This document shows, one piece after another, positions 8,748 to 17,959 of a DNA stretch of 64,000 nucleotides. How positions within the stretch are numbered: the first letter of the stretch is position 1; every line of letters starts with the position of its first letter. The notes under the pieces were generated by a model. That model saw only the letters and a list, made by a program, of their open reading frames with translations. It searched no databases and was not told the DNA's origin. A program made the translations under genes and the position numbers. This DNA is from Nostoc sp. NMS2 (GTDB lineage Bacteria; Cyanobacteriota; Cyanobacteriia; Cyanobacteriales; Nostocaceae), in the NCBI RefSeq assembly GCF_017115105.1, contig NZ_JABXKH010000178.1:62001-126000 (forward strand), in the 5' to 3' direction.

Positions 8748-9446
8748 ATGAATCGTTACTCGTTAGCAAAACGATGTTTGGCGGAAGCTCTAGGTACAGC
8801 TTGGTTGGTTCTGATGGGTGTGGGTACTGCGGTTATCTCTGGTGCAGTCCCTTGGGTTGGAGTGACTGGGGTGGCGATCGCTTTTGGCTTAAGTTTGTTG
8901 ACTGCTGCCTATACTTTTGGTTCTATCAGTGGATGTCACATCAACCCCGCAGTTACGATTGGTTTTTGGGTAGCCAAGCGGCTTTCTTCTAAAGACGTTT
9001 TGCCATATATCGGCAGTCAGGTTCTCGGCGGAATTTGGGGGACTACTATCTTGTTTTTGATTTGCCTGGGCAAGCCTGAGTTTACAACAGCCAACTTTGG
9101 TTCTAATGGGGTGGGAATTAACTCCCCTGGTAACTATAGCTGGTGGGCTTGTGCATTAGCCGAATTTACCGTTACCTGTGGCTTTGTGCTGCTGATCTTG
9201 AGCGTAACATCTTCACGCGCTCTCAAGGTGTCTGCACCCATTCCCATAGGTTTTGGGCTTACCTTGGCGCATCTGATCCTCATTCCGGTGACAAATGCCA
9301 GCGTCAATCCTGTGCGATCGCTAGCCACAGCTATCTTTACTCGCGGTTGGGCATTAGCTGACCTTTGGATTTTCATCGTGTTCCCAATTTTAGGTGGAGT
9401 TGTAGCGGGTATGGTCGCCCGATGGCTCCAAGAACCAGACATCTAA
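8748..9446 (+). CDS. aqpZ: Aquaporin Z-type water channel
   Basis: A 232-residue MIP-family channel with six membrane helices. The first half carries SGCHINPAVTIG and the second NASVNPVRSLA, the two pore loops. The second loop is NPV rather than NPA. Selectivity-filter positions match bacterial AqpZ: Phe in VAIAFGLSL, His in GLTLAHLILIPVTN and Arg in NPVRS. It therefore most likely conducts water across the inner membrane. The gene stands alone and ends in a strong terminator at 9476. A 13-bp upstream ATG in another frame is not relevant. Family assignment is firm; the effect of Val in the second NPA is unknown. Confidence 0.93.
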   Translation: MNRYSLAKRCLAEALGTAWLVLMGVGTAVISGAVPWVGVTGVAIAFGLSLLTAAYTFGSISGCHINPAVTIGFWVAKRLSSKDVLPYIGSQVLGGIWGTTILFLICLGKPEFTTANFGSNGVGINSPGNYSWWACALAEFTVTCGFVLLILSVTSSRALKVSAPIPIGFGLTLAHLILIPVTNASVNPVRSLATAIFTRGWALADLWIFIVFPILGGVVAGMVARWLQEPDI

Positions 9447-9475
9447 TCCGAATCACAGGCACATTTTCACTAATT

Positions 9476-9518
9476 AAAAAATAGCGCTAGCCTAATCACA
9501 GGCTGGCGCTATTTTTTG
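9476..9518. terminator. Bidirectional Rho-independent terminator after aquaporin
   Basis: AATAGCGC...GCGCTATT flanks an inner TAGCC/GGCT pairing, with A6 before and T6 after the stem. It can serve the aquaporin gene on the plus strand and the converging GlsB-type gene on the minus strand. Confidence 0.85.
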
Positions 9519-9584
9519 ATGTTAGTTCACAATAGTTAAATGAATTTAGTAAATTCCCTTCACTCATTATCCGGGATTTTGCTT

Positions 9585-9857
9585 TTATACTGCACTGCGA
9601 TTTGTTAATAAATTCCACAGGAAAACCGCAACAATTGCACCAAGAACTGCTACTGCAATACCTGGAATGCTGAGAGTCGGGGCTGCTAAACTTAACGTTC
9701 CTGTACTGAAAAACACTCCTAGACTACCACCAACAAAAGCGCCGATGATTCCTAATAAGATTGTTCCTAAAATACCGCCACCTTGATGACCGGGGTAGAT
9801 AGCTTTTGCGATCGCACCAGCAATTAGACCTAAAACAATCCAAGCAAGAATATTCAT
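9585..9857 (-). CDS. GlsB/YeaQ/YmgE-family small membrane protein
   Basis: A 90-residue, glycine-rich protein with three predicted membrane helices: MNILAWIVLGLIAGAIAKAI, then GGGILGTILLGIIGAFVGGSLG, then IAVAVLGAIVAVFLWNLL. The GLIAGAIAK and GGGILGTILLGIIGA blocks are the signature of the family also named transglycosylase-associated protein. Members are linked to envelope and osmotic stress in other bacteria, but their biochemical role is unsettled. It converges with the aquaporin gene and shares its terminator region; both are plausibly osmotic-stress genes, which is inference from family and position. Confidence 0.88.
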   Translation of the reverse strand: MNILAWIVLGLIAGAIAKAIYPGHQGGGILGTILLGIIGAFVGGSLGVFFSTGTLSLAAPTLSIPGIAVAVLGAIVAVFLWNLLTNRSAV

Positions 9858-10034
9858 TGTTATTAATTCGCTAAACGTTTTTCACTCACGAATACATACT
9901 ATCAATCTGGATATTTTGAATCCATCTACCATCAGAATTAATTATTAATATCCATAAGGAATAGTTTAATTGCAACTAGGCTTTTTTATATATGTCGCGC
10001 CTTCAGAGAGATAATCACTTAAAAAAAGTCAGTT

Positions 10035-10070
10035 AAAAAAAGCTCCTAATAGGTCTTTAATTAGGAGCCG
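10035..10070 (-). terminator. Orphan minus-strand terminator
   Basis: On the minus strand GGCTCCTAAT and ATTAGGAGCT form a 9-10 bp stem followed directly by a T7 run. No annotated minus-strand gene lies between this hairpin and leuC, which is on the plus strand. The hairpin may end an unannotated RNA or be left from a lost gene. Confidence 0.65.
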
Positions 10071-10567
10071 ATCAAACTATTGCTTGGTAATTGCAGTATA
10101 TGGCTTTTTAATTAGCTCTCTCCTCTACTAGAAGAATTAAGCTGAGTTTTTAAAGACTGTCTCTAAAGTAATGCAAAGGACGCAAAATCAGGCAATTTCT
10201 ACTAGGAGCGTAGTTTTAGCAACTTTATTACCAGCATTCCACACTTGGGCATCGCCAGGATACCCGTCACATCGCATTTCTTCGGGATGGAGGATTAATT
10301 ATTAGTTTGGACTTACGATGAGTCACCGAAGACCAAAAGCACAGCGTCGAACAAGTTGGACATTGCCCACCCTAAGAAAACAGGCTGTCTCCCCGTTGTA
10401 GCAACTGGCGCGACACAGTGTAACTAATATGTATAAAGTGATCTGGAAAAACTTAGACTACTTTTTGATACTATTTAATGGTAAGATAATCGGTGTCTTG
10501 ACCATCAATGCCATAAGCGAAAACCAAGCTAATAGGTATATGTTGCAAGAAAAACATTTGGGTCTTG

Positions 10568-10678
10568 GGAACCAGGACTCCTGCCCTTGGAGGGAATGTC
10601 AGACTTTCTAGTACTACGAAGTCCTGGAGGCTATTCCCAATGAATTGGGAAGCCCCGTCTGTCTATAGGTTGGGGTAG
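10568..10678 (+). pseudogene. C-terminal relic of an IS200/IS605 TnpB and element right end
   Basis: One frame reads GTRTPALGGNV and ends EAPSVYRLG before a stop. The EAPS...R ending and the DNA GGTTGGGGTAGTTCAC are typical of the 3' end of cyanobacterial tnpB genes and of the right end of IS200/IS605 elements, which also encodes the TnpB guide RNA. Nothing recognisable of TnpB is found upstream, so only the tail remains. The relic lies 35 bp before leuC. Positions 10240-10560 hold no gene I can support. Confidence 0.5.
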
Positions 10679-10713
10679 TTCACGACCGCACTCTTGAAAT
10701 CATTGATTTAAGT

Positions 10714-12117
10714 ATGAGCAAAGGTACCCTGTTTGATAAAGTTTGGGACTTACACACCGTTGGTACACTTCCCTCTGGGCTGACGCAACTATTTATCGGG
10801 CTTCACCTAATTCATGAAGTCACTAGCCCCCAGGCCTTTGCTATGTTACGCGAGAGGGGTCTAAAAGTACTGTTTCCAGAGCGGACTGTCGCTACGGTAG
10901 ATCATATTGTGCCGACAGAAAATCAGGCACGTCCCTTTGTTGATAGTTTGGCAGAGGAGATGATTCAGGCGCTCGAAAATAACTGTCAAGAAAATAACAT
11001 AACTTTTTACAATATCGGTTCTGGTAGTCAGGGTATAGTTCATGTAATCGCTCCAGAACTGGGACTGACTCAACCAGGAATGACGATCGCTTGTGGAGAT
11101 AGCCACACTTCGAGTCATGGGGCATTTGGTGCGATCGCATTTGGTATCGGTACTAGCCAAGTCCGAGATGTTCTCGCTTCCCAAACCCTGGCCCTTTCAA
11201 AACTGAAAGTCCGCAAAATTGAAGTTAACGGCAGCCTGAACCCAGGAGTTTACGCCAAAGATGTCATCCTGCATATCATCCGCACCCTTGGCGTTAAAGG
11301 TGGTGTGGGCTATGGCTACGAATTTGCAGGTACGACATTTGAGAAAATGAATATGGAAGAGAGGATGACTGTCTGCAATATGGCGATCGAAGGCGGTGCT
11401 AGATGCGGCTATGTCAATCCAGATCGAGTCACCTACGATTACCTCAAAGGCAGAGATTTTGCGCCCATTGGTGCAGATTGGGATAAAGCAGTGGCTTGGT
11501 GGGATTCCATCAAGAGTGATGCTGATGCCCAGTATGATGATGTAGTCGTATTCGATGCTGCGGAAATTTCTCCTACTGTCACCTGGGGGATTACTCCCGG
11601 TCAAGGTATCGGTGTCAACCAGTTAGTGCCTCAACCAGAAGAACTGCTCGAAGAAGACCGATTTATTGCCGAAGAAGCTTACCGCTACATGGATTTATAT
11701 CCTGGTCAACCCATCAAGGGTACCAAAATAGATGTCTGCTTTATTGGTAGTTGCACCAACGGCAGAATTAGTGATTTACGGGAAGCCGCGAAAATCGCCA
11801 AAGGTCGCCATGTTGCAGAGGGAATCAAAGCCTTTGTTGTCCCCGGTTCTGAAAGGGTGAAGCAAGAGGCGGAAACTGAAGGACTGGATAAAATCTTTGA
11901 GGAAGCTGGATTTGAATGGCGTGAACCAGGATGTTCCATGTGCCTAGCCATGAACCCCGATAAGCTACAAGGAAGACAAATCAGTGCCTCCTCCTCCAAC
12001 CGCAACTTTAAAGGAAGGCAGGGTTCCTCATCCGGTCGGACATTGTTGATGAGTCCGGCGATGGTTGCTACTGCTGCAATTAGAGGCGAAGTCTCTGATG
12101 TGCGCGAGTTGCTGTAA
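10714..12117 (+). CDS. leuC: 3-Isopropylmalate dehydratase large subunit
   Basis: A 467-residue aconitase-family protein that isomerises 2-isopropylmalate to 3-isopropylmalate in leucine synthesis. The three cysteines for the 4Fe-4S cluster are present: [11 protein letters not shown] (about residue 347) and [11 protein letters not shown] (about residues 407 and 410). The HTSSHGAFG block (about residues 131-139) and [13 protein letters not shown] near the end are also conserved. Length is normal. The small-subunit gene leuD follows 77 bp downstream on the same strand, so both likely share one transcript. The promoter region is shared with a decayed insertion element. Confidence 0.97.
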   Translation: MSKGTLFDKVWDLHTVGTLPSGLTQLFIGLHLIHEVTSPQAFAMLRERGLKVLFPERTVATVDHIVPTENQARPFVDSLAEEMIQALENNCQENNITFYNIGSGSQGIVHVIAPELGLTQPGMTIACGDSHTSSHGAFGAIAFGIGTSQVRDVLASQTLALSKLKVRKIEVNGSLNPGVYAKDVILHIIRTLGVKGGVGYGYEFAGTTFEKMNMEERMTVCNMAIEGGARCGYVNPDRVTYDYLKGRDFAPIGADWDKAVAWWDSIKSDADAQYDDVVVFDAAEISPTVTWGITPGQGIGVNQLVPQPEELLEEDRFIAEEAYRYMDLYPGQPIKGTKIDVCFIGSCTNGRISDLREAAKIAKGRHVAEGIKAFVVPGSERVKQEAETEGLDKIFEEAGFEWREPGCSMCLAMNPDKLQGRQISASSSNRNFKGRQGSSSGRTLLMSPAMVATAAIRGEVSDVRELL

Positions 12118-12194
12118 TTTTTTTGTCATTTGTCATTGGTCATTTGTCATTTGTAGAAATTAACAGGCTGTCATTGAAAAAATAGATAAAGTTT

Positions 12195-12803
12195 ATGGTG
12201 AGTGAAGTTAAAACAGTTTCAGGGCGTGGTATACCCTTGGTGGGCAATGATATAGATACCGATCGCATCATTCCCGCTCGTTATTTGAAAGCCGTTACCT
12301 TTGATGGGTTAGGTGAAGGCGTATTTATTGATGATCGGACAGCACTTAAAGGTGAACATCCCTTTGACCAACCGCAGTACCAAGGCGCAAAGGTTTTAAT
12401 AGTCAACCGTAACTTTGGCTGTGGTTCATCACGAGAACATGCACCCCAAGCGATCGCAAAATGGGGAATCCAAGCTTTAATAGGTGAAAGCTTCGCAGAA
12501 ATATTTTTCGGTAACTGTGTGGCAATGGGTATACCTTGTGTGACAGCCGACGCTGTTACTGTTAAACAACTGCAAGAGTTAGTAGCCGCTAATCCTGAAG
12601 CCACTGTGGCAGTGAATCTGGAAACTTTGCAAGTGCAAATTGACGATTATACTGCCCAAGTTGCGATCGGTGAAGGTACAAGAAGCACATTTATTTCTGG
12701 AACTTGGGATGCTTGCGGTCAGTTGGTGGCGAATGCTAGCCAAGTTCGGACAACATCTGCAAAATTACCCTACATAGGTTGGGGCAATGTAGCCACGAGT
12801 TAG
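12195..12803 (+). CDS. leuD: 3-Isopropylmalate dehydratase small subunit
   Basis: A 202-residue aconitase swivel-domain protein. The signature [16 protein letters not shown] lies near the N-terminus (about residues 17-32), and [17 protein letters not shown] (about residues 72-88) carries the substrate-binding GCGSSREHA loop. It partners LeuC to complete the active site. The gap from leuC contains only a TCATTTGTCAT-type repeat common in this genome. A decayed IS5 fragment starts about 160 bp downstream on the opposite strand. Confidence 0.97.
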   Translation: MVSEVKTVSGRGIPLVGNDIDTDRIIPARYLKAVTFDGLGEGVFIDDRTALKGEHPFDQPQYQGAKVLIVNRNFGCGSSREHAPQAIAKWGIQALIGESFAEIFFGNCVAMGIPCVTADAVTVKQLQELVAANPEATVAVNLETLQVQIDDYTAQVAIGEGTRSTFISGTWDACGQLVANASQVRTTSAKLPYIGWGNVATS

Positions 12804-12961
12804 TAATAAGACATCTCCGAAAACGTTCAAAGCCTTTATCTGGCTAGGCTATAGTCCGTAAATGCAATCATCCTAAATTAGCTAGTTTGTACGACAGAAT
12901 AAGGCTTTGAGATATTTACTGTTGATAATTAGGCAAAAACATCTAGTTATATGCATTAATT

Positions 12962-13513
12962 TTAACCTAATGACGTAGCAGATATTTCTAATGGTAATAT
13001 TAGCGCTCTAATTCGTAATCTGACTAATCCACAACTTGTCAAAATAACTTGTTCATACTTTTTTGGATTTAACCTAAATCTGTCTTGAACAACTCGAAAG
13101 ATTTTCACTGAACGGATTCGATGTTCGACAAATATTCGTTTAGAGGAAAATTCCTTGTTTGATTTTTTCTGGTCAGTTGTTAACTCTTTATTTCTTGGTT
13201 TCTTAATTGGAGTATCAATTAAATCTTCTCCTCTATAACCTAAATCTCCCTTAAAACTTTGTTTTGGGTCAAAATTATCACGATTTTCTCGGAACAAACT
13301 TATATCGCTTTTTGGACCTGGTTCTCCTGCCACAACATCAACGATATCTCTACCATCTGGCATGATGATTATAAGGCTAGTAAATGTATGATTACTTTTC
13401 TTGCCTGAAAAATATTTTTCTTGCTCCTCATTATCTCCAGGTCTTTCCCTGACTTGTTCATAGCTGTCTACAATTAATTCATCCTCTGTAAGTATTTCTT
13501 GAACTACCATCAA
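12962..13513 (-). pseudogene. IS5-family DDE transposase, N-terminally truncated
   Basis: The 183 codons correspond to the C-terminal two thirds of a DDE (IS5/ISL2-like) transposase. The first catalytic Asp is in IVDSYEQV near the start, the second in GDLGYRGEDL, and the Glu in VEHRIRSVKIFRVV. The helix-turn-helix N-terminal domain of about 90-100 residues is absent and no second ORF supplies it. The ATG used is only the first Met after the break. An inverted pair TTCAAAGCCTTTATC (12828-12842) and AATAAGGCTTTGAGA (12899-12913) lies just outside and may mark one end. Non-functional without a helper. Confidence 0.8.
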
Positions 13514-13562
13514 GTCAGACTCTTAAGTAAAGTGTAAGGTGGGCAATGCCCACCCCAAATTG

Positions 13563-15854
13563 TTATCCCATCACCTCAGCAGTCTTCTTCTTATCCAACT
13601 TGAGAATCAACACACCCAAAGGTGGCAAACACAAATCTAGCGAATAAGGACGACTGTGCAAAGACCAATCATCTGTCCACTTACCACCTAAATTGCCCAT
13701 ATTACTGCCGCCATACTTACGTGCATCACTATTGAACAACTCAGTATAAAAGCCCTTTTGCGGTACACCAATGCGGTAGTGAGAATGAGGTTGTGGTGTA
13801 AAATTGCAAACCACGATCGCAAAATCATCAGAATCCTTGTCACGACGCATGAAAGAAACTACACTATGGCGATTATCGCTACAGTCAATCCATTCAAACC
13901 CAGGTTCAGCAAAATCCTGGGTGTACAAAACTGGTTCAGAACGGTAGAGATGGTTCAAATCCTGGAAAAACGTTTTTAACTGTTGGTGTGCTTCATGCTG
14001 CAATAAATGCCACTCCAAATCTGCCCAAGCGTTCCATTCACTCCACTGCCCGAACTCCATGCTCATAAACATGGTTTTCTTGCCTGGGTGAGCAAACATA
14101 TAGCTAAATAAACAACGGATATTAGCTAACTTCTGCCATGTATCCCCCGGCATTTTACCGATGATATTGCTCTTACCATGCACCACTTCATCGTGGGACA
14201 GAGCCAGCATGAAGTTCTCGCTGTGGTTGTACCACATACTAAAGGTGATGTTGTTTTGGTGGAACTGGCGGAACCAAGGGTCCATGCTGAAGTAATCCAG
14301 CATATCGTGCATCCAGCCCATATTCCACTTCAAGTTAAAGCCCAGTCCGCCTGTGTAGGTGGGCCAAGATACCATTGGCCAGGAAGTAGATTCTTCAGCA
14401 ATTGAGAGAATGCCAGGGAAATAGCTAAAGATAGTGTGATTTACCTGACGCAGAAAATCTGCGGCTTCTAAGTTTTCTCTACCGCCGTACTGATTGGGCA
14501 GCCATTCTCCTGGTTCGCGGCAATAGTCGTTATAGAGCATCGAGGCAACAGCATCGACACGAATCCCGTCAATGTGGTACTTGTCAAACCAGAAGAGGGC
14601 ATTGGCTGCTAGGAAATTACTAACTTCATGGCGACCATAGTTAAACACCAAAGTACCCCATTCTTTATGTTCGCCCTTGCGGGGGTCAGAGTGTTCGTAC
14701 AAGTGGCTACCATCAAAGAAAGCTAAACCATGTCCATCTTTGGGGAAGTGACCGGGAACCCAATCTACAATTACCCCTATATCATTTTGGTGACATTTGT
14801 CAATAAAATACATGAAATCTTCGGGGCTGCCAAAACGGGAGGTGGGAGCATAGTATCCAGTTACTTGATAACCCCAAGAACCATCAAAGGGATGCTCCGC
14901 AATGGGCAGTATTTCTAGATGGGTGTATCCCAATTCTTTGATGTATGGAATGAGTCGGTCAGCTAGTTCTCGGTAAGTAAGGAAACGTGCGCCCGGCTTA
15001 AGTTCAGAAACGACAACTATCGGTTCAGTTTCACCATTTGGCAGTCTAGCAGGTTCGGCACTGGAAGCGTGTAACCAAGACCCTAAATGCACTTCATAAA
15101 CTGAGACAGGTTGGGTAAGGGGGTCACTGCGCCGCCGCTTTTCCATCCAGTTTTCGTCATTCCAAGTGTAAGCATCTAAATCAGTGACAATAGATGCCGT
15201 TTTCGGGCGGGGTTCTTGCTGGAAACCATAAGGATCGGATTTTTCGTAAATGTGTCCTTCAAAATTTTTGATTTCATATTTGTAATGCTCTCCCACACCG
15301 ATTTCAGGAATAAACAACTCCCAAACCCCGGTGGGCCCTTTACGCATCTGGTTTTTACGCCCATCCCAAAGATTGAAATCTCCTAGCAATGAGACATTCC
15401 GGGCATTGGGTGCCCAAACTGCAAAATAAACGCCCTTAACGCCGCCTATTTCCGTGGGGTGCGCTCCCAGTTTTTCGTATATTCGGTGATGGTTCCCTTC
15501 ACTAAACAAATGCAAATCAAAGTCTGTCAAATTGGGAGAACGGAAAGCATAAGGATCATAAGTAACACGCTCATGTTCCCCTTCTTTAATCCGTAACTGG
15601 TAGTTTGCCAGTTCTGCGGTTTCAATGGTGCATTCAAAAAAGTGAGGATGATGCACTGTTTGCATTGGGTATTCTTTCCGTTGTTCAGGAAGAACAACCC
15701 ATACTGCACTGGCATTTGGTAGGTAGGCCCGCACAGCCCAGACAGTTTTGCCGTCTTGTTCTATGGGATGAGAACCTAGTATTTCAAAGGGATCGTTATG
15801 CTGATTCCAAACGATGCTGTTAACCTGCTCAGGGGCAATCGTGGTCATGGACAT
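13563..15854 (-). CDS. glgB: 1,4-Alpha-glucan branching enzyme
   Basis: A 763-residue GH13 enzyme that forms alpha-1,6 branches in glycogen. The N-terminal carbohydrate-binding domains include HGVYFAVWAPNARNVSLLGDFNLWDGR-type sequence (about residues 135-165). The catalytic barrel carries DGIRVDAVASMLY with the nucleophile Asp, ILSIAEEST with the acid Glu, and ALSHDEVVHGK with the third carboxylate. Length matches cyanobacterial GlgB. MSMTT at the start has a second ATG two codons later. The gene stands alone between transposon debris and a repeat-rich gap. Known role: granule glycogen synthesis with GlgA, which is not in the window. Confidence 0.97.
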   Translation of the reverse strand: MSMTTIAPEQVNSIVWNQHNDPFEILGSHPIEQDGKTVWAVRAYLPNASAVWVVLPEQRKEYPMQTVHHPHFFECTIETAELANYQLRIKEGEHERVTYDPYAFRSPNLTDFDLHLFSEGNHHRIYEKLGAHPTEIGGVKGVYFAVWAPNARNVSLLGDFNLWDGRKNQMRKGPTGVWELFIPEIGVGEHYKYEIKNFEGHIYEKSDPYGFQQEPRPKTASIVTDLDAYTWNDENWMEKRRRSDPLTQPVSVYEVHLGSWLHASSAEPARLPNGETEPIVVVSELKPGARFLTYRELADRLIPYIKELGYTHLEILPIAEHPFDGSWGYQVTGYYAPTSRFGSPEDFMYFIDKCHQNDIGVIVDWVPGHFPKDGHGLAFFDGSHLYEHSDPRKGEHKEWGTLVFNYGRHEVSNFLAANALFWFDKYHIDGIRVDAVASMLYNDYCREPGEWLPNQYGGRENLEAADFLRQVNHTIFSYFPGILSIAEESTSWPMVSWPTYTGGLGFNLKWNMGWMHDMLDYFSMDPWFRQFHQNNITFSMWYNHSENFMLALSHDEVVHGKSNIIGKMPGDTWQKLANIRCLFSYMFAHPGKKTMFMSMEFGQWSEWNAWADLEWHLLQHEAHQQLKTFFQDLNHLYRSEPVLYTQDFAEPGFEWIDCSDNRHSVVSFMRRDKDSDDFAIVVCNFTPQPHSHYRIGVPQKGFYTELFNSDARKYGGSNMGNLGGKWTDDWSLHSRPYSLDLCLPPLGVLILKLDKKKTAEVMG

Positions 15855-15905
15855 GAAGCTACCTAAGTAAAATAACGTGATTAACTAAATCTACTTTTTT
15901 AAATC

Positions 15906-16013
15906 TATATATAGCTTTTCCTAATCAAATCAGGTACTTCATAGCCCCCTCATCGCTTGCGGGGATGGGGTTGGGGTTTTTGTACCTTACTCAACTGGGA
16001 ACCGCTATATATT
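15906..16013. repeat. Short MITE-like element upstream of glgB
   Basis: ATATATAGC...TTTTCC at the left mirrors GGGAACCGCTATATAT at the right, giving imperfect terminal inverted repeats of about 15 bp around roughly 75 bp. The right half (CTCAACTG.GAACCGCTATA) matches the right end of the element at 41158-41582, so both belong to one family. Confidence 0.6.
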
Positions 16014-16130
16014 CTTTACATTTATTTGCAATTTTGTCGCCACCGTTATCCTACATCAGAATGGGGACTGGGGTATTGGGAATGGGGCATTGGGCGGACA
16101 ACCAATGACCAATGACAAATGACAAATTTA

Positions 16131-16466
16131 TCAAAAATTTAAAAATGGGAAAAACTGAAGTAACGTTTTACGCAGGCGAAGCAAGAAAATCTGTTCCCGA
16201 ATTTTGGGGTCTAGTTTTGGTGGTGGGACTTTTTGAAGCTGCGCTTGTAATTGAATATATTCGGCAGCTGTTAGGAAGCTTCCATCAATTGGCGATCGCG
16301 CTTCTATGATAATCTGTGTCCGTAATATTTCTTCTGGTGTATCCTCTGGTGGCGGCAATGCTATGACTAGTGATGATCCCCAATAGCTACTTAAAATAAC
16401 CAAAGTTACACTAATTACAACTAAGCTCAGTAATTTTATCGCCTTTATCGCTTTAACTTTCCCCAT
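16131..16466 (-). CDS. Conserved exported protein of unknown function
   Basis: I place the start at the ATG at 16466, which has an AAGGAG ribosome-binding site; the longer ORF to 16532 is encoded by a repeat (ATGGGGAATGGGGCATGGG type). The 111-residue product has a hydrophobic N-terminal helix (KLLSLVVISVTLVILSSYW) that serves as signal or anchor. The mature part reads LPPPEDTPEEILRTQIIIEA then RSPIDGSFLTAAEYIQLQAQ and ends in a basic, aromatic tail. The Pro-rich start and the LTAAEY..LQAQL segment resemble a small family seen in cyanobacteria. No function is known to me. Confidence 0.6.
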   Translation of the reverse strand: MGKVKAIKAIKLLSLVVISVTLVILSSYWGSSLVIALPPPEDTPEEILRTQIIIEARSPIDGSFLTAAEYIQLQAQLQKVPPPKLDPKIREQIFLLRLRKTLLQFFPFLNF

Positions 16467-16532
16467 ACCCCAAACTCCTTTCACAACGCCAGATGCAAAT
16501 CTGTTTTCCCATGCCCCATTCCCCATTCCCAA

Positions 16533-16792
16533 TACCCAAATTTATCCAATAAAAATCTGGCAAGATCAAGGGACATCACTAGGTCTTTCCTATTACAGGA
16601 TAGACTACAGGGAACGCTCTTGAGCAATTGCCAGCGATCGCAATGAATTCTTTTGTCCTCTCAAAATTCAGGAGTTTAAGCTATTCCAAACACTAAATCG
16701 TGGAAGTATTTTGCCCACAAGATGGCTTAGATTTACGGAACTAAACTCATTTTTTACTTGGAATAAGGTTCGGTCAGGCGAGAATTTCAGGC
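16533..16792. other. Gene-free region before an orphan terminator
   Basis: No ORF on either strand looks coding. The plus strand runs into a strong hairpin terminator at 16793, so a small RNA encoded here is possible. No promoter boxes are obvious. Confidence 0.3.
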
Positions 16793-16837
16793 GGACACTT
16801 GGTTGACGAGGTAATCCTCATCACCAGTGTCCTTTTA
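16793..16837 (+). terminator. Orphan plus-strand terminator
   Basis: GGACACT pairs with AGTGTCC, then GGT-TGA with TCACC and GAGG with CCTC around a TAAT loop, giving a long stem of about 17 pairs with small bulges. CCTTTTA follows. No plus-strand gene precedes it within 7 kb (the nearest is leuD), so it may end an unannotated RNA. Confidence 0.6.
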
Positions 16838-16904
16838 TTGCTGCCCTACTTAGCTGATATTTGAGCAAACTTTAGGCTCTGAGACACCAACAGAAAGTTG
16901 AAGA

Positions 16905-17150
16905 ATTCAGAAGTCAGAATGGGCTAAACCTTAGCTATCCGCTAACAGGAGCGGAGCCGGAGACGCTCCGCCTCCGGTCAGAATGAATCAGTGGGGGATT
17001 CAGACCCACCACTGTCTTGTTGACCACTAAATAAGCAGATTTAGTGGGGGTCTTAAACCCCTGGATTCATCCACTTTTTCGTTCAAAATTCATTCTGTTC
17101 GCGGAGCGTGCCGGAGGCATTATTCTGGCTCCTGACTCCTGAATTCTGTT
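16905..17150. repeat. Composite palindromic repeat region
   Basis: Outer arms GAATTCAGAAGTCAGAAT (16904-16921) and CTCCTGACTCCTGAATTC (17128-17145) are inverted. Positions 16921-16979 are a 59-bp block present in inverted orientation with two mismatches at 41659-41717. A GGGGATTCAGACCCACC block follows. No gene is supported. Confidence 0.7.
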
Positions 17151-17260
17151 TCGATAAAGGTTTCTAGATGAACCTCATTAATTCAAGCTATGTAGTGACG
17201 GGCGTTGTTGCTAAAGCTGTTTTGGGTATGATTTCAACTAAAGCTTTAGCTTAAGATGCC

Positions 17261-17455
17261 TTATTTAGGAGTAGCAGCAGGTGTCGTAACAGGTGTAGTA
17301 ACAGGTGTAGGTTTAGTAGCGGGAGGTGCATCAGTTGGTTCACCTGTAGCAGCAGGAGTAGCAGTAGTACCACCACCATCACCACCGCCTTCACAGGCTC
17401 CCAGAATTGTAGCTAGACTTAAGATTACAGCCAAACCAAAGATTTTTGTTTTCAT
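17261..17455 (-). CDS. Small Thr/Pro-rich lipoprotein
   Basis: From the ATG at 17455, with a GAAAGAGGAG ribosome-binding site, the product is 64 residues. It has the lipoprotein signal MKTKIFGLAVILSLA then TILGAC, with the lipobox Leu-Gly-Ala-Cys. The mature part starts CEGGGDGGG and is almost only Thr, Pro, Ala and Gly, a flexible tail with no fold expected. It would be anchored to a membrane by its N-terminal cysteine. Function is unknown. An alternative start at 17503 adds 16 residues ahead of the signal and is less likely. Confidence 0.65.
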   Translation of the reverse strand: MKTKIFGLAVILSLATILGACEGGGDGGGTTATPAATGEPTDAPPATKPTPVTTPVTTPAATPK

Positions 17456-17553
17456 AACTCCTCTTTCACCAATTGTGGCTAGAAAAATTTTTCGCCTGTT
17501 CAATACGATACCGTATTTATTGCTTTTTTTTAAATACTGTGAGATTACATACT

Positions 17554-17585
17554 AAAAAAAAGAATCCTTTGGGATATTCTTTTTG
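17554..17585. terminator. A/T-flanked hairpin upstream of the lipoprotein
   Basis: AAAAGAATCC and GGATATTCTTTT form a stem with A8 on one side and T5 on the other, so it could terminate in either direction. It sits upstream of the minus-strand lipoprotein gene and no plus-strand gene ends there. Its transcript is unknown. Confidence 0.5.
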
Positions 17586-17959
17586 ACACTATGTATCATA
17601 CAGCTATCTGATTAGTTTCTCTTAACTCAGAAGCAAAAAGGAAATTACCAAATTTTCTAGCAAACCGAGCTATCATAACAAAAAATTTTATTTTTTTCAC
17701 AGAGTATTGCACCTTGCTGGCCCGTGTTGCCATACTTTAGGTGCTATGTCTAAAGGGTAAGCTGTCCAGTTGCTAATCGCTGATTGCAAACATTGCAATT
17801 CTAGAGGATGCAAACATTGGTACAGCTACCTATCAGAACAGTTAAAAGGGTGTAGTCTGTTATATGTGCTTGTTGCACAGAAGCAAGTTTTAACCCTATC
17901 AAAAACAGACAATCAAGAAAATCAATCTAAAGTACAGTATTTTTCATCTAAAAAAATTT

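Noticed and set aside
8735-8992. 85-residue ORF overlapping aquaporin in another frame
   Set aside because: A Trp/Cys/Ser-rich shadow of the aquaporin gene.
10429-10611. 60-residue ORF before leuC
   Set aside because: Composition is not protein-like and it ends within the TnpB relic; no ribosome-binding site is evident.
17256-17555. 99-residue Val/Gly-rich ORF
   Set aside because: It is the antisense of the Thr/Pro-rich lipoprotein, which has a proper lipobox and ribosome-binding site.
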